A stretch of 64,000 bases of DNA, from assembly GCF_006443095.1 (NCBI RefSeq), contig NZ_VFWZ01000004.1, positions 62,450 to 126,449 of the forward strand, given 5' to 3'. Shown here piece by piece: positions 7,786 to 15,002 of the stretch; the first letter of the stretch is position 1, and the number at the start of each line of letters is the position of its first letter. A program made the translations under genes and the position numbers. The notes beneath the pieces were generated by a model, which was not told the origin of the DNA, ran no database searches, and saw only the letters and a program-made list of their open reading frames with translations. The stretch comes from Aquimarina algicola (GTDB lineage: Bacteria > Bacteroidota > Bacteroidia > Flavobacteriales > Flavobacteriaceae).

Positions 7786-10056
7786 ATGCAGACTAACACG
7801 TATTATAGAATCAAAGAAAAATATACCAAAATTAATGCAACGGATCAATTCACTATTATATCATCAGAACGCGATAGTGTTGTATTACAATCTCCGTTAG
7901 CAATTCAACTTTTGGACGTGATCAGTACTTCTAAAATTACAAAAGATGAAATCCTTGAGCAGTATCAATATTATAGTCATAATCTAAGTGAAGTTCTGAT
8001 TACACTGCATCAATTAGAAGCAGAAGGATACATCACCCAACAAAAATCCTTATTCACAAAAGAACAAAGTGCTTATTGGCAAGAACTGGGATATGATGTG
8101 ACAACATTGGCAAATATATTTACCGATAAAACATTCGCAATACAAACTGTAGGTGATATCAACACAAACGAATTACAATCCCTTACAAAACTATTAAGTG
8201 ATACAGGATTACAAAATTCTAATGATCCTTATATCACGATTGTACTTACTACAGATTACCTACATCCGGATTTAGAGCATATTAACCGAAAAATGATTGA
8301 CGATGCAACCCCTTGGATCCTTGTCAAAATCAATGGGACAACTCCATATATTGGTCCCCTCATGTTACCCAAAAAAGAAGATACCGCTTGTTGGAAATGC
8401 CTACAACATCGCTTACTGCTTCATGATCAAGAAAACAAGCTATATCAGGCATTAGCAAAAACAGATCAAAATATTAGCCGCCCTCTAGTAAGTCATCCTC
8501 TAGCACAACAAATGGCATCTAGTATTTTGATTTCGGAAATCGTCGCATGGCTATATCACGATGATAGTAAAACATTATATAATCAATTAATCGCTATACA
8601 TACAAATACAGGGGAGCGAACACAACATACAGTAGTGAAACGTCCACAATGTAAAGCTTGTGGAGATACTCTAATAGTAAAACAACATCCTTCACCTATC
8701 CAACTACAACCTCAACAAATCATCACAGATCACCCGGGAGGGTATAGAACAATATCACCAGAAGAAACCCTTGAGCGTTACAAACATCACGTAAGCGATA
8801 TAACAGGTATTGTCCCTTACCTTAAAGCATATCACCCATTCAAAAATGTACCTATCTACAACTTTGGATCGGGCAAAAACCTCGCATTGCAAAGTTCATC
8901 TTTATTTTGGTTAAACCTTCACCTCAGAAGTGCAAATGGTGGTAAAGGCAAAACTGCAATACAAGCGCAAACAGGTGCGCTATGCGAAGCTATAGAACGG
9001 TATAGCATTATGTATCATGAAGAAACCTATATAGTTACTGCTTCTTATCAAGATTTAGAAAAAGCTATTCATCCCAATACTTGCATGCTATACAGTGATA
9101 CCCAATATCAAAACAGAGATCAGATCAATGCAAAAAGTACTAAATTTTACTCTTTGGTTCCTATTTCTTTTGATACTGAAAAAATCATGAATTGGACTCC
9201 TGTATACAACCTCACTCAACAAGAGTTTAAATATTTGCCTTCATGTTACTGTTATGCACAATATCCCGCAGAAGACGAAAAAAGATTGTATGCCTACCCC
9301 GATTCAAACGGATGCGCTGCAGGAAATACTATAGAAGAAGCAATTTTGCAAGGTTTTTTAGAATTAGTAGAACGTGACGCTGCTGCAATCTGGTGGTATA
9401 ATCGTATACAATATGAGGGAGTAGATTTAAATACTTCTCAAAACCCATATATAGATCAAATGATCTCATATTACAAAAGTATTGGTAGAAGTTTATATGT
9501 ATTAGATATTTCAACAGATCTCAATATTCCGGTTTTTGTGGCCTTAAGTCATAATTTAGACCCAAACAAAAAAGACAACGTATTATACGCTTTTGGTGCT
9601 CATGTAGATGCAAATATCGCTTTAGAAAGAGCCGTAATAGAACTTAATCAGCTCTTACCTGTCACTATAAATGAAAAAGGCGGTTATTTAACCAAAGATC
9701 AGGTGTTTATAGACTGGCTTGATACTGCTACTTTAGACAACAACCCTTACTTGGTACCAGAAAGCAAATCGTTAAAAAATATACAAACAGATTACCCCCA
9801 ATTATGCCAACCTACTATTTATGATAGCGTACAATTTTGTATCAAAACAGCAGCGCAACAAGGGTTGGATACTCTAGTTATCGATTTGACACAACCCGAT
9901 GTACAATTACCGGTAGCCAAAGTGATCGTGCCCGGACTAAGGCATTTTTGGAGAAGAACTGCTCCCGGAAGATTATACGATGTTCCTGTACAAATGGGAA
10001 AACTCAAAAAGCCATATACAGAAGAACAATTAAACCCTCTAAGCATATTTATATAG
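7786..10056 (+). CDS. TOMM cyclodehydratase: RRE-like / E1-like scaffold fused to YcaO
   Basis: A 756-residue fusion that would bind a precursor peptide and use ATP to convert Cys, Ser or Thr into azolines. Residues 1-85 look like a winged-helix RiPP recognition element. Residues about 110-300 are the E1/ThiF-like docking scaffold, with the paired zinc cysteines C202/C205 (CWKC) and C289/C292 (CKAC). Residues about 315-756 are the YcaO domain: ATP-site region GALCEAIERYS (E401, E404, R405) and a second conserved stretch GFLELVERDA (E526, E529, R530). The C-terminus reads NPLSIFI and does not show the proline-rich PxPxP end of many TOMM YcaO proteins. This layout matches the fused cyclodehydratase family (TIGR03882 plus TIGR03604, from memory). 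It is followed after 15 bp by a radical SAM gene, probably in the same transcript. No azoline dehydrogenase gene is present nearby. Confidence 0.9.
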   Translation: MQTNTYYRIKEKYTKINATDQFTIISSERDSVVLQSPLAIQLLDVISTSKITKDEILEQYQYYSHNLSEVLITLHQLEAEGYITQQKSLFTKEQSAYWQELGYDVTTLANIFTDKTFAIQTVGDINTNELQSLTKLLSDTGLQNSNDPYITIVLTTDYLHPDLEHINRKMIDDATPWILVKINGTTPYIGPLMLPKKEDTACWKCLQHRLLLHDQENKLYQALAKTDQNISRPLVSHPLAQQMASSILISEIVAWLYHDDSKTLYNQLIAIHTNTGERTQHTVVKRPQCKACGDTLIVKQHPSPIQLQPQQIITDHPGGYRTISPEETLERYKHHVSDITGIVPYLKAYHPFKNVPIYNFGSGKNLALQSSSLFWLNLHLRSANGGKGKTAIQAQTGALCEAIERYSIMYHEETYIVTASYQDLEKAIHPNTCMLYSDTQYQNRDQINAKSTKFYSLVPISFDTEKIMNWTPVYNLTQQEFKYLPSCYCYAQYPAEDEKRLYAYPDSNGCAAGNTIEEAILQGFLELVERDAAAIWWYNRIQYEGVDLNTSQNPYIDQMISYYKSIGRSLYVLDISTDLNIPVFVALSHNLDPNKKDNVLYAFGAHVDANIALERAVIELNQLLPVTINEKGGYLTKDQVFIDWLDTATLDNNPYLVPESKSLKNIQTDYPQLCQPTIYDSVQFCIKTAAQQGLDTLVIDLTQPDVQLPVAKVIVPGLRHFWRRTAPGRLYDVPVQMGKLKKPYTEEQLNPLSIFI

Positions 10057-10071
10057 CACAAACAATCAATC

Positions 10072-11355
10072 ATGAAGTTTATATCCTACAATAACATTTC
10101 ATTCAAAAAAACAAAATATTACCAACAACTTCCTCTAGAAGAAAAGAATGTATTTGATATTCTATCAAGCGTCTTTCATTTCAAGGTAAATAATTATGTT
10201 TTAGAACACTTAATTAATTGGCAAGATGTTCCCAATGATCCTATTTATAAATTAATTTTTCCTAGAAAAGATATGCTGCTTCCCACAGATTTTCATGCAC
10301 TTTCTTTACTATATCAAAGTGGGTTAGATCAAAAGACATTAATGCCTTTTATAGAAAAGGTTAAGAAAAAAATGTATCCGGAAGTAAAACATAGCGAAAC
10401 CAGCATCCCTAAGATAAACGGAAAAAGAGTTCGTGGGTTATATAGTAATTTTGAAACAATAGTCAGTCTATTTCCTGATCCGATGGTCAAAACCTGTCAT
10501 TCATATTGTTCATATTGCTTTAGATGGATCATGTTTAATAACAAAGAAGCTCAACAAAACTCCTCATATTCTGATCCAAACGAACCCATTGCTTTTTTAA
10601 AAGCACATCCCAAAGTAACAGATGTCTTATTTACAGGAGCTGATCCTTTGGTACTCAAGGCAGAAACATTACAAAAATATATAGATCCGGTTTTAGAAAT
10701 CGATAGTATAAAAGTAATCCGAATCAGTTCAAAATCATTGGCTTGGTGGCCATATCGATTTACAACAGATAAAGATGCGGATAACTTATTAGAGCTATTC
10801 AAATACATTCAATCCAAAGGTAAACATCTTAATTTTTGTGCTCATTTTACACATCCTAGGGAATTAGAAAACGATGTTGTAAAAGAAGCAATACAACGTA
10901 TTAGACAAACTGGTACCATCATACGATGCCAAGGTCCCATTGTAGAAGGTATTAATGACACTCCTGAGGCTTGGAGTACTATGTGGAATGCTCAAATTGC
11001 ATTAGGTATGATACCATATTATATGTTTATAGAAGCAGATCATAATCTAGAATCCTGTTTTAGGATACCTCTAGCAAAAGCATTAGAAATATTTCAGACA
11101 GCCCAAAAACAGACAACAGGACTTGCCAGAACTGTAAGAGGTCCTGTATTTATGAATGATTTACATAGAACATTACTTGACGGAGTTACAACAATTGGAG
11201 ATCAAAAATTCTTTGTATTAAAATCACTACAAGCACCTCCTAATACTATTGGTGAAGGTACAATCAAGTTAATCCCATATCATGAAACTACAAAAGATGC
11301 CGGAGATCTTATGGCATTATTTAGCAATAAAAATGAAGCTGTATTGAATGCTTAG
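10072..11355 (+). CDS. KamA-like radical SAM enzyme
   Basis: A 427-residue radical SAM protein. The 4Fe-4S motif is C142-x3-C146-x2-C149 (TCHSYCSYC), followed by DVLFTGADPLVL, the counterpart of the SAM-binding GGDPL strand in the lysine 2,3-aminomutase (KamA) family, and RTVRGPVFMNDLHRT near the C-terminus. The usual PLP-binding lysine motif of KamA (PGGGGK) is not seen; the equivalent region reads NTIGEGTIKLIP. The chemistry may therefore differ from a classic aminomutase, or a PLP-free reaction may occur. It starts 15 bp after the YcaO gene, so it is probably a second modifying enzyme of the same pathway (inference). No lysine-fermentation genes are nearby. Confidence 0.85.
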   Translation: MKFISYNNISFKKTKYYQQLPLEEKNVFDILSSVFHFKVNNYVLEHLINWQDVPNDPIYKLIFPRKDMLLPTDFHALSLLYQSGLDQKTLMPFIEKVKKKMYPEVKHSETSIPKINGKRVRGLYSNFETIVSLFPDPMVKTCHSYCSYCFRWIMFNNKEAQQNSSYSDPNEPIAFLKAHPKVTDVLFTGADPLVLKAETLQKYIDPVLEIDSIKVIRISSKSLAWWPYRFTTDKDADNLLELFKYIQSKGKHLNFCAHFTHPRELENDVVKEAIQRIRQTGTIIRCQGPIVEGINDTPEAWSTMWNAQIALGMIPYYMFIEADHNLESCFRIPLAKALEIFQTAQKQTTGLARTVRGPVFMNDLHRTLLDGVTTIGDQKFFVLKSLQAPPNTIGEGTIKLIPYHETTKDAGDLMALFSNKNEAVLNA

Positions 11356-11582
11356 TGATATAAATCTCACCTTATTATACATTACAAAAAGCTAAAACTA
11401 TAAAACTAGCAAATACAGTTTAATGTCATTTTACTTTTATATAGCTTTTCTATACACAACAGATTGTACTCTAATAATGCTGATATAAAATCTTAGTGCA
11501 TCGCTAATAAAAAACAGAAAAAGCAACTTACACAACCCTTACTTATTGTAAATAAACACTTTACAACCCACACAACACATAG

Positions 11583-11603
11583 TGAAATAGAATGAAATAT
11601 TTT
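11583..11603. repeat. Direct repeat copy 1 (TGAAATAgAATGAAATATTTT type)
   Basis: Matches 11813-11833 at 20 of 21 positions (A against G at the ninth base). The two copies are 230 bp apart and flank an intrinsic terminator, which suggests a protein-binding site or a short duplication. Confidence 0.7.
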
Positions 11604-11746
11604 AAAAGTATGCAACTTTGTAATTTTACTTCATAATCTAAAAAACATAGTTATAATATTAAAAAAATTACATTTTATGGATTAAGTAGGTAGGAAAATA
11701 ATGATAAATACGGGGGTAAATTAAAATCACAATATTCCTATCGTTT

Positions 11747-11780
11747 AAGGTTTAGCTCATCACAAGCTAAACCTTTTTTA
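11747..11780 (+). terminator. Intrinsic terminator
   Basis: An 11-bp perfect stem (AAGGTTTAGCT at 11747-11757, AGCTAAACCTT at 11765-11775) with a 7-base loop and a T-run. It lies about 390 bp after the radical SAM gene and closes the long transcript or a short untranslated one. Confidence 0.8.
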
Positions 11781-11812
11781 TTGAATATTTTGACCTGTAA
11801 GAGATACTATGA

Positions 11813-11833
11813 TGAAATAGGATGAAATATTTT
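11813..11833. repeat. Direct repeat copy 2
   Basis: Second copy of the 21-base repeat at 11583-11603, differing at one base. It lies 240 bp upstream of the first small gene of the next group. Confidence 0.7.
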
Positions 11834-12073
11834 TTTTTAGTAATGCATCGTACATTTAATACTGTCAAATCTGGAGACATTTGGATCATCAATCTGGCGC
11901 CAATTTATCTAAATATACCCTAATTTGATATTTGATTTTGGCCAAAATCATGAAGAGACCAATAATTAACTTTATATCTAAAGGTATTCTTTTTATAAAG
12001 TTTTATAAGGTTGTAACGAATACCCTTATATAAGTTAATAAGACCATTCATACTCAAAAAACCTTTTTAAAAG

Positions 12074-12286
12074 ATGAATGTAGAAATCAAAAATGAAGCA
12101 GGAACACATGTACTAGCAACAGGGGTAACCAATAACTTTAATGCACCAGAAGTTGAAGTTACAAATATTGATCACCCGGATAGGATACTTGTAGATTCCG
12201 AATACCAAATAGGACCTGTGGGAGGTCCTTATGATGGGATGATTTGTACTGCAAAATATGGCAATACAGCAGGATTCAAAAGATAA
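12074..12286 (+). CDS. Small unknown protein (70 residues)
   Basis: Starts with ATG after a run of A residues and ends 32 bp before the next start. The peptide is acidic in the first half (MNVEIKNEAG...) and Gly-rich towards the end (IGPVGGPYDG), with one Cys at position 58. No signal peptide or membrane segment is visible and I do not recognise a family. It heads a same-strand group with a tail-collar-like protein. It could be a small structural or secreted component, or an unrelated small protein. Coding is supported by its ordered composition and spacing rather than by homology. Confidence 0.6.
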   Translation: MNVEIKNEAGTHVLATGVTNNFNAPEVEVTNIDHPDRILVDSEYQIGPVGGPYDGMICTAKYGNTAGFKR

Positions 12287-12318
12287 CTCTAAAAACCAAA
12301 AGCATTAAAACAACAATC

Positions 12319-12984
12319 ATGAGCACAGAAACTTTATTAAAACCAGAAGAAGTTGCATTAGAATATCAAAATTTCATGCAAGATGTTCAAAAAAAAGTGA
12401 CCATTAATATAGCTTTAAAAGACCTTGAAGACCTAAAAGCTGCAAACTATAAACTTTGTTTTGCAAAAAAAGTAGCAGACAAAGCTTATACTGTAGTATG
12501 GCAATCTTATGACAATTATTTATTCAATAATAAATTCTCGTGGGTACCTGTTTATGAATTATTTGGATCAAATATTTTTGAAAGCGATATTAGAGTAGAA
12601 GTATCTACCAATGTACAACAAATCCAATTAGGAGAAACTAGTACGTTGAACTCTGCAGGAATCCTTGAAGATCCTATCACAGCAGGGCCAAAAACACTAT
12701 TTACATTGAATAATGATTATGGTTCTATCCACCCGGGAGTAAACCAATTATCAACAGGAATCAACGGAGAAACTATAAGTACGCCTATTTATGTAGCTGA
12801 AGATGCAGTAGTTTCAGGAAAAACTGAATTGAAACCTGTAGAAAAAATATTGGTATGGTTTGAGCAAAATATCGAGACTAGTACCATGTTCAGTACTTCA
12901 AGATCTCGTGAGGTAGAAATCGACCTTACAAATACTAACGAAGCATCATATATCTATGAAAATCAAGAATGGAAAAAACAGTAA
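12319..12984 (+). CDS. Unknown soluble protein (221 residues)
   Basis: The open frame extends upstream to 12244, but the ATG at 12319 (MSTETLLKPEEV) is the better start, because the longer version would run into the preceding small gene and begins with an unnatural sequence. The protein is polar, apparently beta-rich and has no signal peptide. It contains one Cys and a Trp/Tyr-rich stretch (YTVVWQSYDNYLF). I do not recognise a family. It lies between the 70-residue protein and the tail-collar-like protein, with a strong terminator after it, so it may be produced in larger amounts than the genes that follow. Confidence 0.75.
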   Translation: MSTETLLKPEEVALEYQNFMQDVQKKVTINIALKDLEDLKAANYKLCFAKKVADKAYTVVWQSYDNYLFNNKFSWVPVYELFGSNIFESDIRVEVSTNVQQIQLGETSTLNSAGILEDPITAGPKTLFTLNNDYGSIHPGVNQLSTGINGETISTPIYVAEDAVVSGKTELKPVEKILVWFEQNIETSTMFSTSRSREVEIDLTNTNEASYIYENQEWKKQ

Positions 12985-13023
12985 TTACAACTTTATGATG
13001 ACGATGAAGTAAGTGTTTTTTAT

Positions 13024-13071
13024 TATGAGGTGAGTGAAGCTAAAAATACACTCACCTCATATTTAATTTTT
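13024..13071 (+). terminator. Intrinsic terminator
   Basis: A 13-bp perfect stem (13024-13036 TATGAGGTGAGTG; 13049-13061 CACTCACCTCATA) with a 12-base loop, followed by TTTAATTTTT. It lies 40 bp after the 221-residue protein gene. Confidence 0.85.
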
Positions 13072-13212
13072 CAATCACAAACATCGACATACACAATAAT
13101 CTAATAATCACACAAATCAATACAAAATGCTACCAGAACATCATCATAACAATACAAATAGAGCATCTTATTATTCTAATCTTACCATATCTTTTTTTAA
13201 AATCAATCTTTT

Positions 13213-14235
13213 ATGGACCATTTATCAACGTATGATTTGTTGTTTACCATTCAGCAAAGAAATTTAGTCTATAACTATAACTTCTTGTATTATAGTAATA
13301 AAACCGGTGACTCACCTTTAGAATTTCAACATCCGGATGGTTGGATTTATAATGATCAGGGTAATGATGGAGAAATTGGATTCGATGCTAATATGAATGC
13401 ATGTCTTATTAAAAAAAGTAAAGACGATTCATTAATGACACTCAGTCAAATGATTCATGAATTCCCTAGATGGAAAGACCTGCTTATCAACCAACAGATC
13501 TCTGCGAGTGCTATCATACAAAATCATATTACTCCAGGTTTTGAAGTTACTTTTTCTATAAGTGATGGAGTATCAAAAAGCACTAAAACTATTGTTTTTG
13601 ACAGTAATGAAACAGAAGAAATCAGTATTGATATTTACATCAGTGATGAAGCCACAAAACTCGAAATTGCTATAGAAAGTAATACAAAAGATGCTACTAT
13701 TTACATTCATAAAGTATTTGCCAATATTGGCAAAGTAGCTTTGGATACACTGCCCTGTATGGTAGAAGGTTTTATAGGAGAACGCAAACAATATATCTCT
13801 ACAGAAATTCCACCAGCAGAAGAATTATCATTATGTCAAGAAAGCCAGGAGTTATCTACTTCTTATACCCGATTAAGCTCTTTTTTGAATGGAAGATTTG
13901 GAAAAGGAGAAAATGATAGGTCTTTGCTACCTGATATGAGAGGTTATTTCTCTAGAGTTTGGGATAATGGAGCCAAAATAGACCCTGACGCAGCCAATCG
14001 ATCTGCATTAGGAAAAAGTACTATAAAAGGCGATCATGTAGGGACTGTAGAAGAAGATGAATTCAAAAAACACGATCATGAGTTGAGTTTTGATACAAAT
14101 GGTACTCTAGCACCAGGTACTTCTACTCCCCTTCCTGTTATTTCTAAAACCTCAATTTCAAATACAAAAACTACAGGAGGACTAGAAACAAGAAGTAAAA
14201 ATATTACAGAATTATATACTATAAAATGGGCATGA
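13213..14235 (+). CDS. Tail-collar-like protein with N-terminal beta domain
   Basis: A 340-residue protein. The C-terminal part (about 230-340) has the pattern of the phage tail collar / tail fibre tip domain: LLPDMRGYFSRVWDNG, IDPDAANR, GDHVGTVEEDEFKKHDHEL and the closing TGGLETRSKNITELYTIKW (compare ETRPKN in this family). The N-terminal part (about 15-185) looks like a carbohydrate-binding or jelly-roll beta domain (FEVTFSISDG, LEIAIESN). No signal peptide is seen. Such domains occur in tail fibres, but also in stand-alone bacterial proteins such as the microcystin-dependent protein type. No other phage gene is nearby, so a prophage is unlikely. The stop codon overlaps the start of the next small gene. 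Confidence 0.8.
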   Translation: MDHLSTYDLLFTIQQRNLVYNYNFLYYSNKTGDSPLEFQHPDGWIYNDQGNDGEIGFDANMNACLIKKSKDDSLMTLSQMIHEFPRWKDLLINQQISASAIIQNHITPGFEVTFSISDGVSKSTKTIVFDSNETEEISIDIYISDEATKLEIAIESNTKDATIYIHKVFANIGKVALDTLPCMVEGFIGERKQYISTEIPPAEELSLCQESQELSTSYTRLSSFLNGRFGKGENDRSLLPDMRGYFSRVWDNGAKIDPDAANRSALGKSTIKGDHVGTVEEDEFKKHDHELSFDTNGTLAPGTSTPLPVISKTSISNTKTTGGLETRSKNITELYTIKWA

Positions 14236-14405
14236 CAAAAACTAAGAAAGTACAACAATTAATAACAACAGAATTGCATAGATCTATATCAAACAAAAAA
14301 ATAAAACATATTTCGTCAATAATTCAATTTTGGTGGTATATCGCTTTTACAAGCATGTGTATCATTTTTATCTTATCAAAAATCTTTTTGAAAGATATAT
14401 TCTAA
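14232..14405 (+). CDS. Small membrane peptide (57 residues)
   Basis: Begins at an ATGA overlap with the stop codon of the tail-collar gene, which suggests translational coupling. The N-terminal 30 residues are basic (MTKTKKVQQLITTELHRS...), followed by one hydrophobic helix (about 32-51, with FWWYIAFTSMCIIFIL) and a short KIFLKDIF tail. This is the layout of a single-pass inner-membrane peptide with the N-terminus inside. No family is recognised; a holin-like or anchor role is possible but unproven. Confidence 0.6.
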   Translation: MTKTKKVQQLITTELHRSISNKKIKHISSIIQFWWYIAFTSMCIIFILSKIFLKDIF

Positions 14406-14443
14406 ATCAATAAAAATAACATTAATCCCCTATTAATATAAGC

Positions 14444-14872
14444 GTGGCCGAAACGATCACTATCCCCCAGTTATCAAAAGGAAAAGATAAACTCGTCGAT
14501 TATCTCAAAAAATTATTATCAGATGTAATGCTTACTGCAGAACACAAAATAACCCCAACAAGATTAAAAATATTAGTAACATATGCATATCAAAATTCCT
14601 CAGAGATTATAAACAAACCAATTGTTCTGATTGCTCCAACTCTTTTTTCTGAAAACGATATAAAAGGGACAGGAAAATCTATTATTACCCTCAATAAAAG
14701 TATTATAGACTGGTTTAAAGATAATACACTCATACAGGATCAAGCCGAAATTGTATTCTCTATTACATTTTTTCCTAACGTAAACAATAATCAAAAACTT
14801 CCTTTACTCCCTTTAGAAAGCATTAGTATACCAATACGTTATATTTCTGAATTCAAAACATTTGTAACGTAA
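14444..14872 (+). CDS. Unknown protein (142 residues)
   Basis: GTG start 38 bp after the small membrane peptide gene. The protein is a mixed alpha/beta polypeptide (MAETITIPQLSKGK...), with the amphipathic stretch KLVDYLKKLLSDVM at the N-terminus and beta strands afterwards (KILVTYAYQN, IVFSITFFPN, ISIPIRYI). No signal peptide, membrane segment or cysteine. No family is recognised. It completes the same-strand tail-collar group. Confidence 0.65.
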   Translation: MAETITIPQLSKGKDKLVDYLKKLLSDVMLTAEHKITPTRLKILVTYAYQNSSEIINKPIVLIAPTLFSENDIKGTGKSIITLNKSIIDWFKDNTLIQDQAEIVFSITFFPNVNNNQKLPLLPLESISIPIRYISEFKTFVT

Positions 14873-15002
14873 AGTATGTTTCAAAAAATAAAGTTTGCAA
14901 CAAAAACGTATGGTAGTTATTAATCCTCTTTAACACATATTTAACTTGTACTAAAAGTCACTTTAGCTTAAAAAATTCGACTTTTATTAAAACTATTTAT
15001 TT

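Larger units (their letters stand above)
11356..12073. other. 718-bp gene-free region between the YcaO cluster and the tail-collar group
   Basis: No convincing gene. It holds an intrinsic terminator (11747-11780) and two near-identical 21-base direct repeats (11583-11603 and 11813-11833). The longest small frame with an ATG that I noted is 26 codons (11843-11923), without support. The separation suggests that the downstream genes have their own promoter. Confidence 0.6.

Noticed and set aside
10072..11355. Lysine 2,3-aminomutase of lysine fermentation
   Set aside because: No fermentation genes nearby and the PLP-lysine motif is not seen; context points to the YcaO pathway.
11843..11923. 26-codon frame MHRTFNTVKSG before the small-gene group
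   Set aside because: Too short and without recognised features; could be chance in an AT-rich region.
13127..13267. 46-codon frame starting MLPEHHHNNTN overlapping the start of the tail-collar gene
   Set aside because: Out of frame with the clear downstream gene, low-complexity composition, no conserved feature seen.
13213..14235. Prophage or tailocin from the tail-collar domain
   Set aside because: No capsid, sheath, baseplate, lysis or integrase genes in the window; tail-collar domains also occur in stand-alone bacterial proteins.
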